Below, piece after piece: positions 28,092-41,339 of a stretch of DNA of 64,000 nucleotides (positions within the stretch are counted from its first letter, which is position 1; every line of letters begins with the position of its first letter). Location: the NCBI GenBank assembly GCA_023376005.1, contig CM042176.1, forward strand, positions 11,378,655 through 11,442,654. Reading direction: 5' to 3'. Origin of the DNA: Doryteuthis pealeii (taxonomy: Eukaryota > Mollusca > Cephalopoda > Myopsida > Loliginidae). The notes below the pieces were generated by a model that was given only the letters and a program-made list of their open reading frames with translations, was not told where the DNA came from and did no database searches. The translations under genes and the position numbers were made by a program.

Positions 28092-30467
28092 AGGTTCAAT
28101 CCTGATCAAGGGCGGCAGTAACATAGAATAATAATTAACACAGCTTAACGCCCCTACCCCAGCTATGGTTAGCGGAATGAGAACAGGATACCCCCGTCAA
28201 ATGTATAAAGGGTTAAGTTCAAAGTTCCGTGATGGCTCCCAATTACAACAAGAAGATTCCCGATTATGACAAGAAGGTTCCCTAGTCCGAGAAGGTTCCG
28301 GAGTCCAACAAGAAATACCTGAAGTAAGCAGGAGGGCACATCGGCCGAAACATTGTACAGATAACAATGAAGATGAGGACAATAGTCCGAATAATGCAGA
28401 TAATACTAATCATCAAGCCTTATCTCAAAATTCAGAGAAATAGAAAAACATGAGTTTTAAAAAAATATATTAAAAAAATGAGTTTAAAGATTTTTTTGAA
28501 TACCTATCAAGCATGAATAGAACAAACATCTTTGGCTTAAATATCACACCTCCTAGTTCACAGCTTGTATCCTGTCCAAGGAGTACTAGCTGCTTTCAAT
28601 ATGTGTAGGTTAACCTTTCCGACAAAAAAGCACGAATAACCATGGGTAGAGTTAAAAGTCTTTTATTCAGTAGGAATTGGTTAAAAAAAGCTGAAAATAA
28701 TCATTCTTTCCTTATCAGCTCTGTTTTCCTTTCAATAAATTCCTTTTTCTTTTCAATATTAAACTCCTTTTTTTCTGGTTACTTTCTATCCAATCCGTTT
28801 TCCAAAAATAACAACTTCTTTCGCTTTTCATTTTTCTTCTTATTCAGTTCGTTTTTCCAAATAATACTCTTCGTTTTCCTTACTTTCCATAAATTCTTTC
28901 TTTTTCAATCCTATCTTAACATTCTTAACTATTATACTTTTTCTTCTCATCTCCTCATCCAACCAAGCGATAACTCCAAAACCTATTCTAAACTAAACTC
29001 TGTCTTCTCTTGTCTTCTGTATCGTATACTGTCTTCCATTTAATATTCCCGCTAAAAAAATTTCAAAATAAAATCTAAGGGAAGTAACTCTTTTCAAAAT
29101 TACCTTTTTTTTTCAAACGACTAAAGGGCAGTAACTCTTATCCCTGTTCCACTTATTTTAAAAATTACATTATCAGGTGTTAAACTATTCATGATTTGTT
29201 AAATTTATTCATAAATCCAACAAGATCATCACACTGTTTTTGGTTTGGTTTGTTTTGTTTTACGGCATATCAACCTCAGTGGGTCATTTAATGCCGACAA
29301 AGTTTTGAAATAAATTCATTCTTAATGGATACTCAATTGTGTTTATAAATTCCTGTTTTTCTATTTAACCCATAGATGGGATCCTAACAGGTATTACCAC
29401 TGAGTCAGAGTAGACCAGGTAGCAATGGTGATGAAGGGGTGCTCCACATTCCCCAAACCTCCAAAACTGGAACCTCACCATCAGATAGAGTTTAACATCA
29501 TTCCCAGGACATGATGACCCTCAACCACTGCCTTCTAGTACCCATATGATAAAAAGGGTTGGGCTTGCCATAAGGGCAATAGGGTTGGGGCAATCATATA
29601 GGTGCTAGGGCTTGACGTGACCAGCCGATTGATCAGAGGGGGCCTCTTCGACTGCCTGTCTAGCCTAAGTAAGGGCCAAAGTGTAGTATTGCAAGTCATG
29701 GACAGCTCAACCACCAGGGTTCTATCCCTAAGCATCACGGTCACCACCACAGCCAACAGTTGGCCCCATTGGGGAGTCTTACCCCTCTGCAGAGGTGCAG
29801 TCGGTGCATTCTAACGCCCAGCCGACAGGGCGGTCATGACACTGTGGTATATCCACAGGTCCTACAAGTAAGAACTAATTATGTAATGTTATATATCAAC
29901 ATATCAACGGAAGCGCGTGGTGTAATGGTTAAAGTCATGGGAAATGGATATACAACAGTACTGACATGGCTACAGCCAGAAGAATTCCCATTTTATTTTA
30001 AGAAAGAGATCAGATTTTCATATTGTCAATAACTTGTCAGTAGCAGTCTATACTTTGTCTCTGCCACAATCATGGTACCAAAAAAATGGTAATTTATCAA
30101 AAATCTAAGACATTGGTTGGTTGGATGGTTGGTTGGTTGTTTGGTTTTGTGCCAAAAGTCAGTTTCACAGTTAATTTAGTTTATTTAATTATAATTTCGT
30201 ATATGAGGAAATGATAAAAGGAAAAACAATATACCACATCAGTGAGGGGGGGGGGGGGCAGGTGTGCAGTTAAAACCGTTGAGAGGAAGGCCCCGAAACG
30301 GTGCACATTTTCTCCTGATGATCCCAAAATCAATTACATAAATATAAAAACAATCAAGGAAAAAGAATCATGAAATTGAACTTATCGTCGGCTTTGCAAC
30401 AAGAATGAGGAGCATTCTACAGCCCGCTCGCTTTATGGTGAGTTTCCGTTACTTTTCAAGTAACTTT

Positions 30468-30507
<40 letters not shown>

Positions 30508-31249
30508 TGTCATTATTTTCATAGTGAGTTCGAAGCATTAATTAAAATGTAATAATATATTTTTGAAGGCGTAATAATGCACATTTATGTTTAAAAAACA
30601 TATTTATTTCTTTTTTTTTTTTTTTTTTTTTCATATTAAGGGTCCTAAATATTTTCAAGCAAAGCTCATCATCAGAGGAATGAAGATTTTCTCATAATTT
30701 TCATCTGTATTTGATAAATTCAATTGTGTTGTTGTTCATTGAATGTTTGGTGGTAACTGTGAAAAATTTTTTTTTTTTTTTTTTTTCCGGCGAAGATATT
30801 CACCGAGCGTAACTATATCTTCGCCGGAAAAAAAAAAAAAAAAAATTTTTCACAGTTACCACCAAACATTCAATGAACAACAACACAATTGAATTTATCA
30901 AATACAGATGAAAATTTATGAGAAAATCTTTCATTCCTCTGATGATGAGCTTTGCTTGAAAATATTTAGGACCCTTAATATGAAAAAAAAAAAAAAAAAA
31001 AGAAATAAATATGTTTTTTAAACATAAATGTGCATTATTACGCCTTCAAAAATATATTATATATATATATATATATTATATATATATATATATATTATAT
31101 ATATATAAGGGTTATTATTGTCTACCAGTATAATAATAGATTTGCTCTACTCACGTATTGAGCACTTTATATTTGTTATATCGCTGTCTTATCATTGTGA
31201 ATCTTGCATCAACTAATCATTCTGACTAATTTCACCGGTAAGTCACCTT

Positions 31250-31305
<56 letters not shown>

Positions 31306-32681
31306 TATATATATATATCTTCTCCTGATGATCCCAAAATCAATTACATAAAATATAAAAACAAAGAAGGAAAAGAATCATGAATTGAACTTCTCGTCGA
31401 CTTTGCAACTAAAATGAGGAGCATTCTACAGCCCGCTCGCTTTATGGTGAGTTTCCGTTACTTTTCAAGTAACTTTTCTTCTTAGTTAATTTAACTTAAT
31501 TTAACTTAATTTAGTTGATTTAATTCAGTTAATTTAATTAAATTTTGTTAATTTAGTTTTAGTTAAATTTAGTTTAATTCAGTTAATTTAGTTTAACTTA
31601 GTTTAATTTAATTTAGTTAATTTTAGTAAATTTTAGTTAATATTTAGTTAATATTTAGTTAATTTTTTAGTTAATTTATTTAGTTAATTTAACTTGACAA
31701 AGTTAAGTAATCAACACAATGGAGTAAGGTAATGTATAAAATTAAGTGCTACCTCTGTCCCATAATTGTTGATACATTTAGTGTATAAATTATATATGCA
31801 AATGTACCTACTCTTATGGAACAGAGGTATATGAACTTTATATTCTCACTGGTTGAAAATTAAGAAATACATTTAAGCAATCAATGCAATGGAGTAAAGT
31901 AATGTATAAAAATGAAGTACTACATCTGTCCCATAATGGTTGGTACATTTAGTGTATTAAATCTATATGAAAATGTACCAACTATTGTGGGACAGAGGCT
32001 ACAGAACTTTATATTCTCTCTGATAGAAATTAAGAAATCCACTGTTAAGTAATCAACGCAATGGAGTAAAGAAATGTATGAAAATGAAGTACTACATCTG
32101 TCCCATAATTGTTGGTACATTTAGTGTATAAATTATATATGCAAATGTACCTATACTTATCAGATAGAGATATTTGAACTTTATATTCTGTTTGATAGAA
32201 AATTCAGAAATCCACAGTTAAGCAACCAACACAATGGAGTAAAGTAATGTATAAATTTAAGTGATACTCTGTCCCATAATGTTTGGTACATTTTAGTATA
32301 TAAACTATATATACAAATGTACCAACTATTATGGGATACAGGTAGTTCAGCTTTATATTCTCCCTGGTTGAAAATTAAGAATACACAGCAATCAACACAA
32401 TGGAATAAGAAATGTATAAATAAAGTACTATCTCTGTCCCATAATGGTTGGTACATTTAGTGTGACCAATCTTTATACAAATGTACCAACTATTATGGTA
32501 CAGAACTGATAAGCCGTTCTTATTGGTTCCTGGTTCAAGGGAGATAACTCTTGTAATTTGATATTCCAACTATTTTTTCAAAACTTGATCTCTTCTGGCT
32601 TGTACTAAGGCTACAAATTGTTTTTAATTGTTATAATCAATTTTGATTACAATTGTTCTTCCTCTTCCTAACTCTAGATGG

Positions 32682-32720
<39 letters not shown>

Positions 32721-32958
32721 TATTATAATATGAGAAGTAAACAAACAAACAATGTGTTTGATATGGCTTTTTTTTTCTTTTTTTTTGTAGCCGACAATTT
32801 GGGAGAATATGTGCTCAATTGAAGTCGTACCTAATTTGAAAATTAATTAATTGATAATTAATGAATTAGGCTGGTATACCTATTCAAATGTAAGGCTAAA
32901 CAAATTGAGAAAAATCAATCTCTTTGTACAATTTCGCCTAGTTAATATTTGTTATATA

Positions 32959-32995
<37 letters not shown>

Positions 32996-33692
32996 ATATT
33001 AGTCATCCATAGACATGTTTCCACATTTTACATCTCATAGTGCGGCTCAGCATTTTTTTTTTTAACAGCTCCTCTAGCCGCGAGCAAAACCTGAACAGAA
33101 TTTTTCGTCTGCCACAGTTCCTTACCGATTACGCCGGTCAGCAAACTTTCGGTCTCAGGAATGAACAATTAATTGAATACATACTTACAGGATATGTTTT
33201 TACAATCACCGGAACACTCAAATATGTAAAACAACTGGCCAAGTAATGCTTACGCTAAACCAGTGAAATTTCAACTAATGTCTCCCCTTACATAGCTGCT
33301 CTAGCCATGAAATTGGGAGCATATATATATATTATATATATATATATATTATATATAGTTAAGAATTATGAAAAAAATAAATGAATGAATGGAAATAAAA
33401 ATGAATGAAATAAATGGAAAAATATTTTCCAGAAGGACCTCTCTCAAAAGAAAAAAAATAATCTTTAGGAGGTTCCTAATGAAAAAGCCTTCCTCATGTC
33501 TTACTTGGACTCTTTTTGAAGCATTAAATTAATATAAGATAATTAGAGAAGATAAATATGTCTTCTTACCTTTTGTGAGGTTCTGTTTAGAAAATGATTC
33601 GAATTTGTTTTATTGTATCTAATGTACTTGTTCTACATCCGGTATTTTATTGTACTTAATGGTATATATTTTTGAATTTAAGATAAAAACGG
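28092..33692. repeat. Arm A' (inverse of 12186-17880)
   Basis: Carries in reverse order the PEV repeat (28092-28440), R600 (29240-29845), direct-repeat and fold-back unit (30290-31470), TTAACTAAA tract (31475-31700), hairpin array (31740-32520), half fold-back (32770-32960) and hammerhead-bearing element (32995-33290). Treat these as second reads of the same features, not additional copies. Confidence 0.85.
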
Positions 33693-33948
33693 CCAAACTG
33701 GTCACTAAGATTATATATATACTTAATATTGTTGGCATCCTTTCTGTCTACTAGAAGAGGATGGTTTAGTGTCCATTATTTTTTTTTAATCCTTTTTTAA
33801 AATTTTTTATCTGCAGCTGTGTGAGTGGCTGAACAGTCCAATTCTTATACTTAAAAAAGAAAACAATTACTTAATATATATAGTGATTAATATATATATT
33901 AATATATAGTATGTAATCTATGTATATATATATATTTGTTTAATATAT

Positions 33949-34222
33949 AGAAACCTACTCGAGTTTCGACCGTAAGGGCTCTTGTCAGGGTTAAAGTCCC
34001 ACTGAATTAATCGAGGTAACCGATTATTGCAGCCCGTTACACGTGTTGTTCTCATTGAATAAGATGTTACATATAAAAACGTAACATCTTATTCAATGAA
34101 CGTTATAATATAACATCTTATTCCAATGAACACACTGTAATCGGCTGCAATTATCAGGTACTCGATTAATTCAGTGGATTTAACTCTGAATCTTTTATGG
34201 TGAAACTGCGGAGTAGGTTTCT
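33949..34222. mobile_element. Fold-back with degenerate hammerhead ends
   Basis: AGAAACCTACTC / GAGTAGGTTTCT outer ends, with further complementary pieces inside (ATCGAG/CTCGAT, GTAACATCTTATTC and its inverse). Minus strand near 33955-34012 has AACC, CTGACAA, GAGCC-CTTAC-GGTC, GAAA, CTCGAGTA, GGTT. This is hammerhead-like, but the conserved G8 is A. Confidence 0.5.
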
Positions 34223-34314
34223 ATTTGTAATCATTTCTTGAATATATCTAATATTATATAGATGACAACTTTATATACATAAGTTATAAGAGGGTTTTCA
34301 CGTATGTTGCACGT

Positions 34315-34644
34315 TGTTTTGTTGGTTTTGGTTTTGTTTTAAGCAATCAGTGGGTCATTTAATGCCGACAAGGTTGAGAAATAATTTATTCTTATGCATA
34401 ATAAAATTTTGTTTATAAACTCATGTTTTTCTATTCAACCATAGATGGGACCTAACATGTACTACCACTCGGGTCAGAGGGACCAGGGAGCAATGGTGAT
34501 GAAGGGGTGCTCCACATTCCCCAAACCTCAGAAATGGAATCTCACCATCAGATAGAGTTTTAACAGTCATTCCAGGAATGTAGACCCTCAGTCACCGCGC
34601 TTCTAGCATCCATATGATAAAGGGGTGGGGCTGCCAATAAGGGC
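34315..34644 (+). repeat. R600 repeat, truncated at the contig end
   Basis: AGTGGGTCATTTAATGCCGA, ATAGATGGGACC, TGAAGGGGTGCTCCACATTC and ATATGATAAAGGGG. Many single-base losses relative to other copies suggest low sequence quality here. Confidence 0.7.
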
Positions 34645-34645
34645 N
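34645..34645. other. Single N, contig junction
   Basis: Second isolated ambiguous base. Arm B' begins at the next position. Confidence 0.85.
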
Positions 34646-37600
34646 GTATCAATCGGTCGAGTCAAAAAGTAATGTTCATGTTGTTTAGACAGGTATAATT
34701 ACAAAACCAGGAACATGTATCATTACAAATGAAACTGTTGGTTCTCTGTGGATCACTCCCTACCCTACACAGGTGATGGTCAAAAGTAATGTCATTTGTT
34801 TAGGGAACAGGTATAATTACCAACACAGAAACATGTATCATACATCAAAATGAAACTAGTCCTCTGTGGATCACATCCCTACTGTTCATAGGTGAGTCAA
34901 AAAGTAAATGTCTTTTGTTAGGACAGGATATATATTACCAACACAGGAACATGTATCTTACATCAAAATGAAGCTTGGTCCTCTGTGGATCACTCCCTAC
35001 TTCTCTCACAATAAGTGTGAGTCAAAAAGTTAATGTATTTTGTTTAGTGACAGGTATAATTACCAACACAGTGAACATGTATCATACATCCTACTGTTCC
35101 TAAAACAAATAGTAATAGCATACTTTTTGACTCACCCTGCACAATGAAAAAATATTGAGTTGTCACAAAATGCTATAAAGATATTTTACATCATTTGGAA
35201 TATTTTCCTTATTCTTGGTTGTTATGCTTACAACATTTCAGCCACTGTATTGGGCTGAAAAGTCCATAGGCTGGAAAAGTTGTATATAATGATGTCATAT
35301 CTACTGTTAATTGAATTTTTTGACAATGGGATCCAAGCACTGCAACACTGATGGAAGAAGTGTGTGGACCCCAAAAGGGGGGACTATGTTAAAAAATAAA
35401 CCTCATTTGGTTACATTTTGCCCTGCCCCATCCGGGGGCGTCCAGTGATTGCTTCGCCACTGGACTGGGTTAAAGAACAATTATTAGCGTCGATCCCAGA
35501 GCTTTCCCCCCCAAGAACACCTGCCCCCTTGACTTAAAAGGGGCAGGGCTGGGTTTATTGCCAGCACACTGAAGGCGCCCTCTCTGAGGGGGGAATGCCT
35601 ATGGATCGATGCAATTTTTGTTCTTTCCCAAGTTCTTTTTTGAGTTTCGGCTTGGGGGTGGCCCAAACGTTTAAAACGAGGCCTTGTGCCCAGTCCATAC
35701 AAGTGGGGTAAAACACGACACATGTGACAAATACAATCTTGGTTAAACCACTGTATGAGGAGGGGGGGCTGGAAAATTGATTATAGGCTAAAAGTTTATA
35801 TGATAATAGTCTATCTGCTATTGAGACTTTTTTGACCAGTGGGATCCAATCACTGCAACACTGTCATGGCACTGCAAAAGGAACTACTGTTGAAAAATAA
35901 ACTCAATTTGGTCACATTCTTCCATCAGAATATCTTGGTCAGCCAATTCATATGTAAGTATATGTCGGCTTTTTGATGACTTTTTTCACCAATGGGATCC
36001 AAGCAATGCAACACTGATGGAGAAAAATGTGTGAATCCGCAAGGAGGACTATGAAAAAATAATACTCATCTGGTCACATTTCTATGAGAGTATCTTGGTC
36101 AGCCATGAACCTTTCAGCTGACCCTCCAGCCTTCTTCAGGATTTCTTGTCGTAATCGTTAACCTTTATAACTCTTTCTTCAACTGATGCGTTTATATGTT
36201 ACATAATCTATGCAGTTGCATAAGATTATTGTCAATCCCCTGTATTTCTAAAGGATGGCCCCTTTTCATATCATGGGCAGGACTTTCCATGGAATAGTAC
36301 AGAAAGCCCGCCAAATTACGTGAAGTCACGTGGGACCTGGTTGGTTCCTCAGTTTTCAGTTGGACGTCGGGCAGATAAGGTCTTTCTGCCTTAGCTGAAG
36401 CTCACTGCATACGCGCGCTATGTTAGTTAGATATTTAGCTACATGAAATGTATAGTTAAGGAAATAAAAGCTTAAGAAAATAACACAGTTTTGTGGTTGG
36501 TAAATGTCTTGGTAACAAGAAACGAGTTGAGTGCAACCGACCGACCAAGACGAAGTCCCCAAGAAGAACCTAAGATAGAAGATGAACAGAAGAAGAAGTA
36601 AGAAGTAATAAAGAAGGGTATGCAACATATGGTCAGCCTTTGAACCTTTCAGCTGACCCAAACCTATGTATACCCAATTTTTTCTTTCCTTTCATTTTAA
36701 AAATGAATTAAAATTAATCAAATTGATTATTTAAGGTCAAATTTTTGTCTCAGTCGAAAACTAGTAACATAAAGGGCATCAGTAAAAAAAAAAGCAAAAT
36801 AATGTTACACATGTAATTTATTTTTAATACATTTAAAACGAGTTTTTCGGTTAATCTTGATTGCGTATGGCCGTAAACGCTGTTTAAAGATGACATAAAA
36901 TTTGTGTTTACAAAATAAATTTAACACCTCGCGAATATGAATAAATGATTTTTTTTAAATAAGCTTTGTGTAAAAAATATTATCCAAATCATTTTTTATC
37001 TTATTTGATAGATCCCCTGAAATATTTAAATATATATATATATATATATATATACTATAGTGTGAGATGGTCACTGTTTCAGCTTTTGCTGGAATGGTGT
37101 ACCAAAGGCAGTATTATTGGTAGAGTGCTCAATATATAATAGAGCTGTTATATAATATAATAAGATAAATATATAAAGGTTTTACATATCTATTTATTAG
37201 GTGAAGGCAGTATTATTGGTAGAGTGCTCAATATAAAATAGAGCTGTTATATAATATAATAAAATAAATGACCATTGAAACATCTCACCTGATGATTGCA
37301 TCGCATGAAACCAATATGGTTGTGATTGTCTTTTGTCACCTAATAAATAGATATGTAAAACTTTATATATTTATTTTATTATATTATATATATTATATTA
37401 CATATTAGGTTATATATATACATATAGACTTTTTCTTATCCATAGCTTAGGCATCTAATATCAGTTTCATTTACTTCCTTAGTTATTTTGCCAGCACAAT
37501 GTTGCTTTTTCTTTTTTGCTGTGTCTAGGATTGAACTCGCGACTTCCAGGTAGGCTTTCAACTCATGATCATCAAGTTATGTTGACAGCATTGATACACT

Positions 37601-40600
37601 TGACTCTCTCTTGCCAACCATCCCTATTGGTAGAGTGCTCAATATAAAATAGAGCCTGTTATATAATATAATAAAATAAATGGACCATTTGAAACATCTC
37701 ACCTGATGATTGATCGCATGAAACCAATATGGTTGTTGATTGTTCTTTTGTCACTAATAAATAGATATGTAAAACCTTTATATATTTATTTTTATTATAT
37801 TATATTATATATATTATATATATATATATATATGTATATATAATACATATAGACTTTTTCTTATCCAAGCTTAGGCATCTAATATCAGTTTCGTTACTTC
37901 CTTAGTTATTTTGCCAGCACAATGTTGCTTTCTTTTTGCTGGTCTGGATTGAACTCGCGACTTCCCAGGTAGGGCTTCAACTCATGATCATCAAGTTATG
38001 TTGACAGCATTGTACACTTGACTCTCTCTCGCCAACCATCCCTATTGGTCATCGTGCCCGACATGTCCTCCATGCAGCATCCAGAATCTGAACAGAGCTG
38101 ATTGATGTTTTTGCTGGTCAGTAGGTAAGTAAGTAGGTGTGTCCCTCTGAGAATGTCACTTATGAGTTTGTCATTTGATTCTCCAGCAATATGCAGCATG
38201 TCTTGTTCGTCCTACTCGGATGGTTTGAGTGGGCAAGTGGCCGTATAGCTGTTTTATTGTGTTATGCTGCTTCCAAGATTTGTTCAAGACAACATGCAGC
38301 ATTATTCTTTCATTTTCCTTTTAGAAGTCTGTCGCAAATGACGATGATGTCACTGCATGTCGTTCATCAGTTGTAGACCCTCTGGTGGCTAACTAGTCCA
38401 ATTCTGGACTTGCAGATGCGGTCACACACATTGTATAGTTCCCATCTAACCAACACTTTTATCATCTTGACCATTAATCCATGGGATAAAGTCTGAGACC
38501 ATTTCTAAGAACCTTAAATCTAATGTCAAGAATTTTTGGACCATGTAACCATTAAGCACCCCAGCTGGAATCTGTTTTGAAAAGAACACCTTTTGCTTTT
38601 CACTGTAAACTCTACTGATAATAATGAAAATTATTGTGTACAGTGCTCAGGTGGCTCAGGTGCACCACAACTCATCAAAGTCTCATGTCTAGTACATAGA
38701 ATAATGTATTAGTGTCAGGAACATGAATAGCGTACAGTAATAATATACATGTATGTGTACAGTGATCAGGTGCACCACAACTCATCAAAGTCTCATGTCT
38801 AGTACATAGAATATGTATTAGTGACAGGAACATGAATAGCGTACAGCAATAATATACATGTATGTGTACAGTGCTCTGGTGCACCACAACTCATCAAAGT
38901 TCCATGTCTAGTACATGGAATAATGTATTAGTGTCAGGAACATGATAGCATACAGTAATAATATACATGTATGTGTACAGTGCACAGGTGCACCACAACT
39001 CATCAAAGTCTCATGTCTAGTACATAGAATAATGTATTAGTGTCAGGAACATGAATAGCATACAGTAATAATATACATGTATGTGTACAGTGATCAGGTG
39101 CACCACAACTCATCAAAGTCTCATGTCTAGTACATAGAATAATGTATTAGTGTCAGGAACATGAATAGCGTACAGTAATAATATACATTATGCTATTGTG
39201 TACAGTGATCAGGTGCACCACAACTCAAAGTCTCATGTCTAGTACATAGAATAATGTATTAGTGTCAGGAACATGAAATAGCGTACAGTAATAATATACA
39301 TGTATGTGTACAGTGCACAGGTTGCACCACAACTCATCAAAAGTCTCATGTCTAGTACATGGAATAATGTATTAGTGTCAGGAACATGAATAGCGTACAG
39401 TAATAATATACATGTATGTCTGTGCGTGCGTATGTATGTGGAGGGGGGTATCAGGTATAGTGTTGGCGGACTGCAAGAAGCATGGAGGCTTTGAAAGATG
39501 CAGTGTTTCGGCAGCCTCACAACTGACGCAGGCAGCTTATTCCATGCCTCGGTAACTCTGAGTGTGAAAAATTATTGCAGAAGATACTGGAGGGTACAGC
39601 GGCCGAAACATTGCGAATATAACAACAAAGATGTGGATAATAGGCTAATTTTTTGTAAATAAAGTAAATAATAAGGACCATATGACCTTTAGGCACCCCT
39701 TTAGCGATCTCGATTCATAAGGACATGTTTTTCATTTACACCGTCAAAATCCGGTTGTTTGTTAGGGGTTAGGGTTAGGAGTTAGGGTTATGGGTTAAGG
39801 TTAGGGGTTAGTTTTATAATTAAAAAAAAAAATCTCTAAAAATCGTCTGTTAACAAACAACCGAATTTTGATGGTGTAAATGAAAAACATGTCCTTATAA
39901 ATTGAGATCGCAAAAGGGGTGCCTAAAGGTCATATGGTCCAATAATAACAACTCCTTGTCTTAGGCATATAAATAAGTTCTTTGAAAAATAATAAGAAAG
40001 TATTGTAAATCAATTTTATTTTTATGAATTTGTGATTGGTGGACATTGAAAAGCAATTTTAATACAATTATTTTCTGTAGTGTATGTACATGTAGATAAA
40101 GTAATATATGTATAAATAAATGAAATATAACCACTGGTAGGGGAGGGGGGGTTGAAACCATGGCTGACCTTTGACCTTTCTGGCTCAGACACACTTGAAA
40201 ATGGAAGTGTTTTTTTAAAACCAATTCAGGAACGGTAGCCACTGAACCAAAATCCACCGTTAGCTACTTAACTGGTATTTTGTCTATATATTTAATCGGA
40301 CCATATGACCTTTAGGCACCCCTTTTGCGATCTCCATTCATAAGGACATGTTTTTCATTTTCACCGTCAAAATCCGGTTGTTTGATAGGGGTTAGGGTTA
40401 GGGGTTAGTTTTATAATTAAAAAAAAAAACTCTAAAAATCGTCTGTTAACAAACAACCGGATTTTGACGGTGTAAATGAAAAACATGTCCTTATGAATCA
40501 AGATCGCAAAATGGGTGCCTAAAGTTCATATGGTCCATAAATGAAATATAACTGGTAGGGGAGGGGGGTTTGAAACCATGGCTGACCTTTAACTGGACCA

Positions 40601-41098
40601 TATGACCATTAGGCACCCTTTTTGCGATCTCGATTCATAAGGACATTTTTTTCATTTACACCGTCAAAATCCGTTTGTTTGTTAGGGGTTAGTTTATAAT
40701 TAAAAAAAATAAAAAAAAATCTAAAAATCGTCTGTTAACAAACAACCGGATTTTGACAGTGCTAATGAAAAAAAAATGTCCTTATGAATCGAGATCACAA
40801 AAGAGGTGCCTAAAGGTCATATGGTCCCTTTAACCTTCCTGACTCAGACACACTTAAAAATGGAAGTGTTTTTTTTAAACCAATTCAGGAATGGTAGCCA
40901 CTGAACCAAAATCCACTGTTAGCTACTTAACTGGTATTTTGTCTATATATTTACTTATATAAGTTAAAAGAAAGGAAATGAATCCGACAGTATGAGTATG
41001 AAAAAGATGGAATGAAAACACCACACAATGCTGTTAAAGAGAAAACAATTTATAACATAATCATAGCTGATATTGATCAATATTTCGATTTTACAAAA
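34646..41098. repeat. Arm B' (inverse of 17882-24370)
   Basis: Contains in reverse the mariner-type array (34660-35135), mariner tails and R330 (35290-36065), LINE fragments (37985-38490), amplified LINE 3' UTR (38640-39420), MITE copies (39675-39940, 40298-40537, 40594-40827) and one identical hammerhead-like motif (37285-37325). Indels are dense at the beginning and rare after about 39 kb. Confidence 0.85.
37285..37325 (+). ncRNA. Hammerhead-like motif (second read of 21225-21265)
   Basis: Exact reverse complement of the minus-strand motif in arm B, with all three helices preserved. Confidence 0.5.
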
Positions 41099-41113
41099 AT
41101 CATCTTCAGAGAA
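41065..41113 (-). ncRNA. Hammerhead-like motif, minus arm
   Basis: CTGAAGA, GATTTT-TGT-AAAATC, GAAA and a long helix III (ATATT/AATAT), ending before AGCT. Helix I is reduced to about 2 bp in this arm. Confidence 0.5.
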
Positions 41114-41219
41114 TGAAAATAATGTAACAACTTTCGTTCTCTTTTTTGCAAAATCAAGGTTTTTTGTTTTTAAACTCATTTGACTTTTATCTCCGATCAC
41201 AAACACCACAGAGTAAACA

Positions 41220-41268
41220 GGCTCTGAAGATGATTTTTGTAAAATCGAAATATTGATTAATATCAGCT
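41220..41268 (+). ncRNA. Hammerhead-like ribozyme, plus arm
   Basis: GGCT, CTGAAGA (41224-41230), one unpaired T, GATTTT-TGT-AAAATC (6 bp), GAAA (41247-41250), ATATT-GATT-AATAT stem III, C as residue 17 (41264), AGCT. GGCU/AGCU forms a 4-bp helix I. CUGANGA allows A at position 7. All catalytic residues are present; the single bulged T before helix II is atypical. Confidence 0.62.
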
Positions 41269-41339
41269 ATGATTATGTTATAAATTGTTTTCTCTTTAAC
41301 AGCATTGTGTGGTGTTTTCATTCGATCTTTTTCATATTT

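Larger units (their letters stand above)
33693..34644. other. End of the middle contig, unmatched
   Basis: Does not match the expected neighbour (11240-12185). Contains a fold-back (33949-34222) and an R600 copy truncated by the N. Confidence 0.6.

Noticed and set aside
28642..29043. 133-codon plus-strand frame rich in Phe, Ser and Leu
   Set aside because: The sequence is a pyrimidine-rich strand of an AG-rich tract. Composition alone keeps it open, and no domain is visible.
12186..41098. Genuine nested palindrome or inverted segmental duplication
   Set aside because: Possible in principle, but the A-B-core-A'-B' order, the coincidence with Ns and the contig-end error gradient fit an assembly error much better.
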